A stretch of 64,000 nt of DNA, from the NCBI RefSeq assembly GCF_023347235.1, contig NZ_CP094467.1, forward strand, positions 2,542,001-2,606,000, in the 5' to 3' direction. Shown here piece after piece: positions 1 through 12,411 of this stretch. The notes below the pieces were generated by a model, which saw only the letters and a program-made list of their open reading frames with translations, made no database searches and was not told the DNA's origin. Both the position numbers and the translations under genes were made by a program. Source of the stretch: Faecalibacterium sp. I4-1-79. Lineage in GTDB: Bacteria; Bacillota; Clostridia; Oscillospirales; Ruminococcaceae. Within the stretch, counting starts at the first letter, position 1, and each line of letters starts with the position of its first letter.

Positions 1-458
1 GGCTTGTGCAGGCGTTGGGCGTATTGATCGACACGGTGGTCATCTGCAGCTGCACTGCCTTTCTGATGCTGCTGGTGCCGCAGGACATCACCGCCGGGCT
101 GACCGGCATGGGCCTTTTACAGACTGCTATGCAGTACCATCTGGGCAGCTTTGGCATCGTGTTCATTGCGGTGATCTTAGCACTGTTCAGCTTCTCCACC
201 TTTCTGGGGGTGCTGTATTACGCCCGGGGCAATGTGGCCTACCTGTGCGGCGACAACTGGTGGAGCCAGACTGCCTACAAGCTGCTGGCGCTGGCTATGC
301 TGCTGGTGGGCGGTACACAGGCCTACACCGTGGTGTGGGATCTGGTCGATGTGGGCATCGGACTGATGACCATCTTCAATATGCTGGCGCTCGTTCCCCT
401 CTCCGGCGAAGCGCTGACCGCCCTGAACGACTACGAAATGCGCAAAAAGCTGAAATAA
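1..458 (+). CDS. Sodium:alanine symporter family protein (AGCS), C-terminal part
   Basis: This gene enters from the left edge, so only about the last 151 residues are present; the frame is open from base 3 and ends at TAA 456-458. The stretch GVLIDTVVICSCTAF near its beginning is typical of the amino acid carrier/alanine-glycine:cation symporter family, which imports small neutral amino acids with sodium. Three hydrophobic segments follow, then a charged tail (YEMRKKLK). A GTG at 6 is only an internal codon. The true start lies outside the window. Family call is from recognised sequence character. Confidence 0.85.
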   Translation, partial: LVQALGVLIDTVVICSCTAFLMLLVPQDITAGLTGMGLLQTAMQYHLGSFGIVFIAVILALFSFSTFLGVLYYARGNVAYLCGDNWWSQTAYKLLALAMLLVGGTQAYTVVWDLVDVGIGLMTIFNMLALVPLSGEALTALNDYEMRKKLK

Positions 459-465
459 GAGCACA

Positions 466-508
466 AAAACGGGCTGCTGCACAAGGTTCTGTGCAACAGC
501 CCGTTTTG
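466..508. terminator. Bidirectional intrinsic terminator
   Basis: A stem of about 14 pairs (469-482 with 491-505, one G-T pair) is flanked by an A-run on the left and T-run on the right. It separates the plus-strand symporter gene from the convergent minus-strand gene ending at 525. Confidence 0.8.
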
Positions 509-524
509 TAATATGCTAAAACTT

Positions 525-3236
525 TCAGCTATGCTGCTTCAGGGCGCAGACGGCGATGCTCAAGGCGCTCCATGCGGCCTGATACATCAGCACCGTGGCG
601 ATGGACAGCTGCCAGATGCTGCCCGCATAGGTCAGCAGCACTGCAATGAACACCGAGAAGCACACCGACACCAGCTGCACCGTTGTGGCGCTGGTCTCGG
701 CATTCTGTGCCTGGTCTGCGGCCTGCAAGCCGCCGGTCAGGCTGGCAAAGCCCCTGTGATGGTACAGGCAGCACTTAGGCTTTTCCGGGGCTGCATCAGC
801 GGCTTCAATGGCCTGACACTGCTCACCGTCCAGCACGGTAACCATGCCCTCCGGCAGATGGTAGGCCTCGGTGATGTGCCGCGCCGTCAGGCTGGGGTCC
901 TTGCTGGTGACCAGCAGACGGATGTTCTCCCTTTGCAGAGAAGCAAGGCTGCGTGCCACATTGCGGCCGCCCACATAGCGCAGCACAAACATGGCGTGCA
1001 GGTTGCCGGACACTGCCAGATACAAAATTTGCAGTTCACCGTTTTTGGAATGGCTGTCCTCGTAGTCCTGCTCCGGCAGGGTAACACCCTCCTGCTCCAT
1101 GTAGCGGCGGGTGCCGATGAGGATGCGGTTATTGTCGCACCATGCCGAAAAGCCCAGCCCGGTGTGCTGTTCCAGATCCTTGACCGGGAACAGGATATCG
1201 GTGCGGTCCTCGATGATCTGGCTGAACAGTCCGCGCAGAGTGTCGCAGCTCTCGTTCAGCACACTGGCCGCATACAGAATGGCGCGGTCGATGCGGCCGC
1301 CCTTGAAGATGCGGATATCCTCCAGCGTTACGCTGTCGGCGGTAAACAGGTCGTCGGCGTCCAGTTCAATGGTGTCGATGCCGCCCAGCTCCTCAATGGC
1401 TGCCCAGCCGGGCACCACAGCGCCCACAGCGGCAGCCGCTCTTTGCAGCCGCAGCGCCGCCAGACCGGGCACCAGCACCGAGGAAAGGGGGGCGCCCATG
1501 CACAACACGGCAGCAGCCGCAGCCACGGCGCAGTTGATGCCGCCGCCGAACAGCAGGAAGGCCACGCCGCTGAGCACTGCTGCTGCCAGCAGAACGCAGG
1601 CCACCTTCCGGGCACGGCGCTCGCTGGCGCGCTCGCTGAGGCTCTGCTCCACAAAATCATCGCTGGCGGTCTGCACCGGGCGGCTCAGCAGCACCCACGG
1701 ATCCTTCTGCTCCAGATCCCGGGCGAGGGCGCGGATCAGATCTTTATCGCGGGTGCGGTAAGCGCCCCGCACTTCGCCGCCCTCTGCTGCCAGCGTGTAG
1801 CCGCCCTGCACGGCAGCCAGCATTACCCGGCTGCCCACCAGCGCCAGAAACAGCCCCAGCGCTGCCATACCGGTCAGCAGACCGATGCCCTCGGTGCTGC
1901 GGTAGGCGTTGGCATTCAGCATGGCCACCACTGCCTGCAGCAGCGCTGCCACAGCGGCCAGCGCGGGCATGGTGTCTGCACTGGGACGGCCGCGCAAGCC
2001 GGTCAGACCGTCCCGCAGCACCGGGTAGCCCACAAACAGGCTGGCGGCAAACAGCAGCAGATTGGCGGCATAGAACGCCGCCGGGGCAGCGTCCGGGTCC
2101 AGCACCGAAAGCGGCGGCAGCAGACGTTCTGCCGTCAGCCCAAGGTGCAGCAGCACCACAGCCAGAATGCCCGCCAGCACACAGCGCAAGGTCAGCTCTG
2201 CGGCCATGTGGTGCAGCTTATCAGTGGTGGATTCCGGCACAGTATTCTCGGCAGGGGCAGCGGTTTCTGCTGCGGGTGCGTCCTCCGGCTGTGCCGGGGT
2301 CACAGCTGCATCGGCTGCCGGTGCGGGCACTGTTTCATCAGCAGGAGCGCCGTCCTGCTCCAGCGGGAGCAGCGGCAGGCTCATAGTATCCTCTTTTTCC
2401 GGCTTGCGGGCAGCGGGCTTCTCGTCCTCTGCTGTGCCGAACATCTGGAAAATCGACTTTTTCTCAGGCTTTTTCGGCAGTGTCTCCGGGTCTGCCGGAA
2501 CGCTGGCAAACACCGCCGACGGCAGCTCCTCGGCAGGCTTCTGTGCTGCCTTTGCCGGGGTTTTCTCCGGCTCTGCGGCGGGCTGTGCAGGCGCAGGCTG
2601 CACCTTGAGCTGCGGCGCTGCCTGCACAGGTTTTGCGGGCTGCGGGGCAGGCTTTGCCTTGCCGCTCATGCCGTTGAGCATATCCTTCAACTGCTGCATC
2701 TCCCGCTGTTCCAGTTCCTCCTGCGGCAGCAGCGTCTCCGGGGCGTTCTTCGCCTTGGGCTGTTTTTGGGGGGCCGCAACAGGCTGCGGCTCCGGCTGGG
2801 GTGCAGGCTTTTTCGGCTGTGGCTTCACGGCAGCAGCCGCCTTGGGTGCAGGCACAGGCTCTGCCGGGACGGCCTTGACAGGCTCCGGGCGGGCGGGCTG
2901 CATCGGCATTACCGGAACAGGGTCTGCGGTGCGCAGCTCCAGCGCCATGTCCTCCTGCTCCGGCTGTACCGGCTTTGCATCTGCCCCCAGCAGGATCTCG
3001 CCGGTGGGGATCTCCAGCATCGGCTGTGCCGGGGCGGGCGACTCTTCTTTGTCGTAGCCGAACAGCTTGCCCAGCAGCTTGGCCTTGGGCTTTTCCTCCA
3101 CCGGAGCAGGCTCGTCCCGGTGGGTCATCTCCTCGGGCAGATCGATCACACTGGTGCTGAAGAAGTTGCGGAAACGCTCCTCTGCCGAGAGCTCCCCCGC
3201 CTGCTTGCCCTTGCGTTCATTTTTATTGTTCGGCAT
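525..3236 (-). CDS. Degenerate P-type-ATPase-like membrane protein with long disordered N-terminus
   Basis: 903 residues. The start at 3236 (MPNNKNERKG) is chosen because GGAGG lies 7 bases upstream; a start five codons earlier would overlap that site. Residues 1 to about 340 are rich in Pro, Ala, Lys and Glu and look disordered. Then come paired membrane segments, a soluble region and a final pair of membrane segments, the layout of a heavy-metal (P1B-like) P-type ATPase. Around residue 626, where the family has DKTGT, the protein reads DADDLFT. The aspartate is kept but K, TG and T are lost. No TGES and no GDGxNDxP motif is seen, although an N-domain-like GLGFSAWCDNNRILIGTRRYMEQ stretch (cf. 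G-x-G of the family) is recognisable in outline. It probably cannot form the phospho-intermediate and may be a scaffold or sensor. It follows rlmB after 42 bases, probably in one transcript. Confidence 0.7.
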   Translation of the reverse strand: MPNNKNERKGKQAGELSAEERFRNFFSTSVIDLPEEMTHRDEPAPVEEKPKAKLLGKLFGYDKEESPAPAQPMLEIPTGEILLGADAKPVQPEQEDMALELRTADPVPVMPMQPARPEPVKAVPAEPVPAPKAAAAVKPQPKKPAPQPEPQPVAAPQKQPKAKNAPETLLPQEELEQREMQQLKDMLNGMSGKAKPAPQPAKPVQAAPQLKVQPAPAQPAAEPEKTPAKAAQKPAEELPSAVFASVPADPETLPKKPEKKSIFQMFGTAEDEKPAARKPEKEDTMSLPLLPLEQDGAPADETVPAPAADAAVTPAQPEDAPAAETAAPAENTVPESTTDKLHHMAAELTLRCVLAGILAVVLLHLGLTAERLLPPLSVLDPDAAPAAFYAANLLLFAASLFVGYPVLRDGLTGLRGRPSADTMPALAAVAALLQAVVAMLNANAYRSTEGIGLLTGMAALGLFLALVGSRVMLAAVQGGYTLAAEGGEVRGAYRTRDKDLIRALARDLEQKDPWVLLSRPVQTASDDFVEQSLSERASERRARKVACVLLAAAVLSGVAFLLFGGGINCAVAAAAAVLCMGAPLSSVLVPGLAALRLQRAAAAVGAVVPGWAAIEELGGIDTIELDADDLFTADSVTLEDIRIFKGGRIDRAILYAASVLNESCDTLRGLFSQIIEDRTDILFPVKDLEQHTGLGFSAWCDNNRILIGTRRYMEQEGVTLPEQDYEDSHSKNGELQILYLAVSGNLHAMFVLRYVGGRNVARSLASLQRENIRLLVTSKDPSLTARHITEAYHLPEGMVTVLDGEQCQAIEAADAAPEKPKCCLYHHRGFASLTGGLQAADQAQNAETSATTVQLVSVCFSVFIAVLLTYAGSIWQLSIATVLMYQAAWSALSIAVCALKQHS

Positions 3237-3278
3237 CCTTGTTCCTCCCACTGTTCTGGATGGAGTTTACCGCTTGTT

Positions 3279-4085
3279 TTATTCTTCTACGGCGCGCTGC
3301 GACTGGATCTCGTACAGGATGATGCCAGCTGCCACCGAAACATTATAGCTGTCCACGCCGGTGCCGGGTGCAGCCATATCCAGCCGCACCACGCCATCAC
3401 ACAGCTTCTTGACCAGCTGGGATACGCCGCTGCCCTCGCTGCCCAGTACCAGCGCGATGGGGCCGGTCAGATTATTTTTGCGCAGGGACACACCATCCAT
3501 GTCGGCGCAATAGACGAACACGCCCTGCTCCTTCAGACGGCGGATGGTCTCGCCGATGTTGGCCACCCGCGCCACCGGCAGACGCTCGGCAGCGCCTGCG
3601 CTGGACTTGATGACGGTGGGGGTGACGGACGCGCCGCCCCGCTTGGGGATGACGATGCCGTGAGCGCCGCACAGCAATGCACTGCGCATGACTGCGCCCA
3701 GATTGTGGGGATCCTCAATGCCGTCGCTCAGCACCAGAAAGGGCGGTTCGCCCTTGGCCTTGGCTGCTGCCAGCAGATCCTCCACGGTCGCGTACTCGAT
3801 CTCGCTGGCAAAGGCTGCTACGCCCTGATGGCTCTCGGTGCCGGTCATCAGGCGCAGCTTGTTGGGGTGCACCCGCTTGACCGTTGCGCCGGCTTCCTTG
3901 GCCAGTGCTGTATAGTATGCCGCCACTGCCGGAGCCATCCCCTCGGCAATGAGCACGGTGTCCACACCGGAGCCGCTCTTCAGCAGCTCGGTCACCGGGT
4001 TTTTGCCGTAGATCAGGCTCTCGCTTTTCTGCTGCGGCTGCTCTGCATCGCGGCGCGGACGGCGCGGCTGGTTACGTTCTTCCAT
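3279..4085 (-). CDS. rlmB: 23S rRNA 2'-O-methyltransferase, TrmH/SpoU family (RlmB-like)
   Basis: 268 residues. A SPOUT methyltransferase that would methylate a ribose in 23S rRNA using S-adenosylmethionine. The N-terminal substrate-binding domain starts at SESLIYGKNPVTELL. All three SpoU motifs are present: DPHNLGAVMRSA (motif 1), LVLGSEGSGVS (motif 2) and DMAAPGTGVDSYNVSVA (motif 3). The start at 4085 (MEERNQPRR) has AAGGAG 9 bases upstream; an upstream in-frame extension to 4172 lacks such a site. A charged Arg/Gln-rich N-terminal tail precedes the domain. The exact modified nucleotide cannot be told from sequence; TrmH-type tRNA activity is an alternative. Confidence 0.88.
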   Translation of the reverse strand: MEERNQPRRPRRDAEQPQQKSESLIYGKNPVTELLKSGSGVDTVLIAEGMAPAVAAYYTALAKEAGATVKRVHPNKLRLMTGTESHQGVAAFASEIEYATVEDLLAAAKAKGEPPFLVLSDGIEDPHNLGAVMRSALLCGAHGIVIPKRGGASVTPTVIKSSAGAAERLPVARVANIGETIRRLKEQGVFVYCADMDGVSLRKNNLTGPIALVLGSEGSGVSQLVKKLCDGVVRLDMAAPGTGVDSYNVSVAAGIILYEIQSQRAVEE

Positions 4086-4162
4086 CTTTTTATGCTCCTT
4101 CCGTTCCGGGTGGGCAGTGCCGCGCCGGAGCGTTTTATTTTGTTTATGATAATCCAAGATAA

Positions 4163-4168
4163 AGTATA
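4163..4168 (-). promoter_or_regulatory. Possible -10 box upstream of rlmB
   Basis: TATACT on minus, about 80 bases before the rlmB start. The hexamer 17 bases upstream (TGGCGA) is a poor -35, so this is tentative. Confidence 0.4.
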
Positions 4169-4335
4169 CCATATCTCGCCCGGCTTCGCCACAAATTGCC
4201 GGGATTTTATTCCCCGACGCCTAAAATTTTTTTCGGCAGAAAGCGTCTTTCCTGCCGGACTGGGCATCTGTAAAAATGTTTTGCACGCTGCCCGGGCGGC
4301 ACGACACACTTCTGCTGTTTTGCCAAGGCAAAAAG

Positions 4336-4477
4336 TTTTCCACAAAAAATGTCTATACATTCCGTAAATGCTCCGCAATTTTTCCACAAGTTGAAAACTC
4401 CGTGGAAAGTGTGCAAAAGTCCAGCCGCAGCGCCTGTTTTCCGGGTGGAATTAAACAGTTTCCACCGAGTTTTCAAC
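4336..4477. repeat. Inverted repeat with DnaA-box-like motifs in AT-rich gap
   Basis: Within the gene-free stretch 4086-4876 there is an inverted repeat with 19-base arms, 4390-4408 and 4459-4477 (right arm TTTCCACCGAGTTTTCAAC), matching at 18 of 19 positions across a 50-base loop. The exact 9-mer TTTTCCACA, a one-mismatch DnaA box that fits TTWTNCACA, occurs at 4336-4344 and 4380-4388. Further TTTCCAC/GTGGAAA motifs alternate in orientation. A very AT-rich stretch follows (about 4500-4615). The rest of 4086-4760 shows no gene. Confidence 0.5.
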
Positions 4478-4766
4478 AGCAGCTTCCCCCATATCTTAGC
4501 AAAAGTCTTACAATTTGTAAAATTCAAGTCGGAATTATGACAATTTTTTGAACCGGAAATTGTCCGTTTTTGCAATTTCCTCCAACATCATTTTGACGAA
4601 TGTTAAAATACGTTGAAAACCCACTTCATCCAAGCGCAAGGCAGATGTTGCGGCGTATATGGATTTTTGTCTCTAAACACGATAAGTTTCTGATGCAGCC
4701 GCTGGAGCTGCTTTGTGCCGTGCTCGTTCCGCAGCAGCTCTATGCAAGAAAAAGCGCCTGTTCGGA

Positions 4767-4795
4767 TTGATTTTAGGCGCAGTTTGGGGTATACT
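4767..4795 (+). promoter_or_regulatory. fba promoter
   Basis: TTGATT (4767-4772), a 17-base spacer and TATACT (4790-4795), about 80 bases before the fba start. A good sigma-A match. Confidence 0.8.
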
Positions 4796-4876
4796 AACCA
4801 TGTGGGCTTGTTAAACCATGCACAATGCGGTGTGTGGCAGAGCCGGAACCCCGATAATTTTTGGAGGTAATGAATA

Positions 4877-5740
4877 ATGTTGGTAAATGCAACCGAAATG
4901 CTGCTCAAGGCACGCGATGGCCACTACGGTGTGCCGCAGTTCAACATCAATAATCTGGAGTGGACCAAGGCAGTCCTGACCGCCTGCGAGGAAATGAAGA
5001 GCCCCGTCATTCTGGGTGTTTCCGAGGGTGCAGGTAAGTACATGACCGGCTTCAAGACTGTTGCCGCTATGGTCAGCGCCATGGTCGATTCCATGGGCAT
5101 CACCGTTCCCGTCGCTCTGCATCTGGACCACGGCACCTACGAGGGCTGCAAGGCCTGCGTTGAGGCCGGTTTCTCTTCCATCATGTTCGATGGCAGCCAC
5201 TACTCCATCGAGGAGAACGTGGAAAAGACCAAGGAGCTGGTTGCTCTGGCACACGCTCACGGTATGAGCATCGAGGCCGAGGTCGGCTCCATCGGCGGCG
5301 TTGAGGACGGCGTTGTAGGCGCTGGCGAGATCGCTGATCCCGAGGAGTGCGCAAAGATCACCGCTCTGGGCATCGACTTCCTGGCTGCCGGCATCGGCAA
5401 CATCCACGGCGTCTACCCCGCAAACTGGAAGGGTCTGGACTTCGAGGCTCTGGACCGCATCCACAAGGCCACCAACAACATTCCTCTGGTTCTGCACGGC
5501 GGCACCGGCATCCCCGATGAGATGATCGCAAAGGCCATCAGCCTGGGCGTTTCCAAGATCAACATCAACACCGAGTGCCAGCTGGTGTTTGCTGAGGCCA
5601 CCCGTAAGTACATCGAAGAGGGCAAGGATCAGCAGGGCAAGGGCTTCGACCCCCGCAAGCTGCTGGCTCCCGGCGCAAAGGCCATCGAGGCCAAGTGCAA
5701 GGAGAAGATCGAGCTGTTCGGCTGCGCAGGCAAGGGCTAA
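4877..5740 (+). CDS. fba: Fructose-1,6-bisphosphate aldolase, class II
   Basis: 287 residues, the usual length for class II aldolases. It cleaves fructose-1,6-bisphosphate to dihydroxyacetone phosphate and glyceraldehyde-3-phosphate in cytosolic glycolysis, using Zn2+. LHLDHG holds the catalytic Asp84 and ligand His85; NIHGVY (His177) and VLHGGTG (His207) supply the other metal ligands and phosphate binding. GGAGG lies 9 bases before the ATG. It is monocistronic, between its own promoter and a strong terminator. The codon use is strongly biased, as expected for a highly expressed glycolytic gene. Confidence 0.95.
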   Translation: MLVNATEMLLKARDGHYGVPQFNINNLEWTKAVLTACEEMKSPVILGVSEGAGKYMTGFKTVAAMVSAMVDSMGITVPVALHLDHGTYEGCKACVEAGFSSIMFDGSHYSIEENVEKTKELVALAHAHGMSIEAEVGSIGGVEDGVVGAGEIADPEECAKITALGIDFLAAGIGNIHGVYPANWKGLDFEALDRIHKATNNIPLVLHGGTGIPDEMIAKAISLGVSKININTECQLVFAEATRKYIEEGKDQQGKGFDPRKLLAPGAKAIEAKCKEKIELFGCAGKG

Positions 5741-5783
5741 GCTGAGGCTTGTATCGTAACCGGTACACCACCCAATAAAGTAT

Positions 5784-5829
5784 GCGGCCCCGCCGCACTG
5801 TTATGCACAGTGCAGCGGGGCCGCTTTTT
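5784..5829 (+). terminator. fba terminator
   Basis: A 17-pair GC-rich stem (5784-5800 with 5808-5824, one mismatch) is followed by TTTTTA. Confidence 0.9.
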
Positions 5830-5832
5830 ATT

Positions 5833-6501
5833 TTATATGCGAGCACTCAGACGTGGGTCTTTTCCATATCGCCAGAAATGGATTGCATACAGTCCCGCAC
5901 CCAGAAGCAGGCAAAAGACTGAATAGCTAAGAATCGGAAGCCGCAGCAGTACAATCTTACCCGCGATCTGGGTAAAGAACCAGCCCGTTCCATACAGAAT
6001 CACGATATAAAGCATCAGCCATGCAGCATATTTCAGCCAATGCTCCCGCGGCGGAAAGCCTACCTGCTCCATCATCCGGCGGAACAGTATGCAAAACGCC
6101 GCCACTGCAACAGCAAGCTGCATCAGATACCCTACGGATAGTTCAAAAAACCAATTTCCAATTACCGGATAGAGCAGCAAGCCTTCCACGCCCCACCCCA
6201 AAAAGAAATACAGAGGTGCAACATACCAGAAGTAATCCCCGGCTCTCAGTGTTTTCAAGCTGGGCTTGACCTCTTCCACAAAGGTCTTTGCGTCCGAAAT
6301 CGAATGAAACAGTTCCTGATTTTCCTTGTTGGCTTGGATTGCAATATCAAGCAAATCGCTGCGCACAAGTTCGATACCACAGAAGTCCCAGCTGACCCGG
6401 CGAAGATAACGAATCACTTCTTTAAGCTGTGCCCGACTTTCTTCAGTCAGCAGCTTAGTACGCATCCGGTTTGTTTTTCGCAATGCAAAATACTTATTCA
6501 T
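5833..6501 (-). CDS. Four-span membrane protein paired with PadR regulator
   Basis: 222 residues. The first 85 are soluble and helical with many charged residues. Four hydrophobic spans follow at about 91-113, 118-140, 156-177 and 184-210. The start is set by GGAGG 7-8 bases upstream of the ATG at 6501. The gene overlaps the end of the padR gene by 8 bases, so the two are translationally coupled. PadR-controlled operons often encode such small membrane proteins of uncharacterised families (DUF1700/DUF1129-like by general architecture, not verified). The function is unknown; a role in envelope stress or efflux-type responses is only a guess from the pairing. Confidence 0.75.
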   Translation of the reverse strand: MNKYFALRKTNRMRTKLLTEESRAQLKEVIRYLRRVSWDFCGIELVRSDLLDIAIQANKENQELFHSISDAKTFVEEVKPSLKTLRAGDYFWYVAPLYFFLGWGVEGLLLYPVIGNWFFELSVGYLMQLAVAVAAFCILFRRMMEQVGFPPREHWLKYAAWLMLYIVILYGTGWFFTQIAGKIVLLRLPILSYSVFCLLLGAGLYAIHFWRYGKDPRLSARI

Positions 6502-6826
6502 CTGGCTCCTCCTTAAAAATTTTTTTCACCAGCTGGCAGAGCTGGCTCCAATCCTGCCGGAACTCAAGAAGCGCCTGCCGCCCTTCTTCCGTTACAATGT
6601 AGTATTTTCGGCTCGGCCCCTTGGGAGAAGGTCTGCGTTCTACCGTAACCTTTCCCTGCTGCTCCAAGCGCAATAGCAGCGGATAGAGTGTACTTTCACT
6701 CAAGTCAGAAAATCCGACCTGTTTCAGATGCATCACGATCTCATAGCCATAGGTCGGCTCTTGCGCAATCAATTTCAGGACACAATATTCCAGAACACCC
6801 TTTAAAAGTTGTGCATTGTTTTCCAT
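6494..6826 (-). CDS. PadR-family transcriptional regulator
   Basis: 110 residues, the short PadR type. The winged helix is visible from LLKGVLEYCVLKLIAQEPTYGYEI through STLYPLLLRLEQQGKV to GPSRKYYIVTEEGRQALLEF. It should bind DNA as a dimer and repress its own operon. GGAGG lies 5 bases before the ATG. The promoter upstream carries a TATGTAAT...ATTACATA dyad that fits PadR operators. Coupled to the downstream membrane protein by an 8-base overlap. Confidence 0.92.
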   Translation of the reverse strand: MENNAQLLKGVLEYCVLKLIAQEPTYGYEIVMHLKQVGFSDLSESTLYPLLLRLEQQGKVTVERRPSPKGPSRKYYIVTEEGRQALLEFRQDWSQLCQLVKKIFKEEPDE

Positions 6827-6845
6827 AAGTCCTCCTCTCCGCTAG

Positions 6846-6900
6846 TATGTAATGCGTAGTAGCTTATCTACATTGTATTACATAGTAGTGTTTCTGTCAA
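6846..6900 (-). promoter_or_regulatory. padR promoter with overlapping operator
   Basis: TTGACA (6895-6900), a 17-base spacer and TACAAT (6872-6877) on minus. The dyad TATGTAAT (6846-6853) / ATTACATA (6877-6884) brackets the -10 box and start point, which is the expected layout for PadR autorepression. Confidence 0.75.
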
Positions 6901-6952
6901 GCCCTGACCTATTGGCATTACAACCAAAAATCATGCCATATTTTTATGCAAC

Positions 6953-6979
6953 AAAAAAACCCTGAGACTTTCATCTCAG
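6953..6979 (-). terminator. rRNA operon terminator
   Basis: On minus a CTGAGA...TCTCAG stem (6974-6979 with 6962-6967) is followed by GGTTTTTTT. It lies just past 5S rRNA. Confidence 0.8.
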
Positions 6980-6992
6980 AGCTTTCTGTTCA

Positions 6993-7110
<118 letters not shown>

Positions 7111-7235
7111 GATTTGACTGAATCAGTATAACACATTTCTGCGTATCTGTCCAGTATTTTTAGAAGGACGTGCCTTCAAAACTGAATAATCACTGCTGAC
7201 ATTTTTTCGTTGACTTAAAAGTCTCAAGCGAATTG

Positions 7236-11849
<4,614 letters not shown>

Positions 11850-12045
11850 ATGATATTTATCACTTAAAAGTGTTAAATCTTGTTTCGCTCAGCACGCAAT
11901 CGCTTGCGTCCTGTGTGAATTACCTTTGTTTGGAATTGTTTACCGTGTTTTTCCAACACGAATATAGGTTCCGTTACAAGTTCTTTCGATATTGTTCAAT
12001 TTTCAAGGTCCTGTGCGCCGCAGCCTTGCGGCTGACGACTTGATT

Positions 12046-12074
12046 ATTTTACCACAGAAGCGGTTTTTTGTCAA
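12046..12074 (-). promoter_or_regulatory. rRNA operon promoter P2
   Basis: TTGACA (12069-12074), a 17-base spacer and TAAAAT (12046-12051) on minus, about 200 bases before 16S. The leader 11850-12045 holds no gene. Confidence 0.8.
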
Positions 12075-12231
12075 GCACTTTTTTGAGAAGCTTTTGAAGT
12101 TTTCCGAACTTAAATCGCTCAGCAGTTTCTCGGTGCTAACCGGAACATTCGAACGTTCATTGGTTCTTTTCAAGGGCTTCCTGCTGGGACTTCAGAAGTC
12201 ATTCTTTTGTCTCAGCGCTTGGCGCTCACAT

Positions 12232-12260
12232 ATAATATCATACCGCAACTACTTTTGCAA
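12232..12260 (-). promoter_or_regulatory. rRNA operon promoter P1
   Basis: TTGCAA (12255-12260), a 17-base spacer and TATTAT (12232-12237) on minus, about 190 bases upstream of P2. Tandem promoters are usual for rRNA operons. Nothing else is seen in 12075-12365. Confidence 0.6.
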
Positions 12261-12365
12261 GCCTTTTTTACATTTTTTTCGCCTTTTTTTGCGCTTTGTA
12301 TACATCATCCAGTTTTTTGTTCAGTTTCAGGGGATGTTTTGACCTTTCTTCCACCATTTCTGCGC

Positions 12366-12402
12366 AAAAACAGCCGCCGCACAAAAAGTGCAGCGGCTGT
12401 TG
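12366..12402 (-). terminator. Terminator after CPBP protease gene
   Basis: On minus the stem AACAGCCGC-GCAC pairs across a TTTTT loop and is followed by TTTTTG. Confidence 0.85.
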
Positions 12403-12411
12403 CCTTGGGAT

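Noticed and set aside
513-4367. Plus-strand open frame of 1284 codons
   Set aside because: It runs antisense to the P-type-like gene and rlmB, both of which have family motifs and ribosome-binding sites. Long antisense frames are common in this GC-rich coding DNA.
4086-4876. Chromosomal origin of replication
   Set aside because: DnaA-like boxes and an AT-rich patch are present, but dnaA/dnaN are absent and the adjacent rRNA operon is transcribed toward the site, which would be head-on to replication.
12130-12165. SOS box in the rRNA upstream region
   Set aside because: GAACATTC and GAACGTTC are present, but the spacing does not fit the Gram-positive LexA consensus CGAAC-N4-GTTCG.
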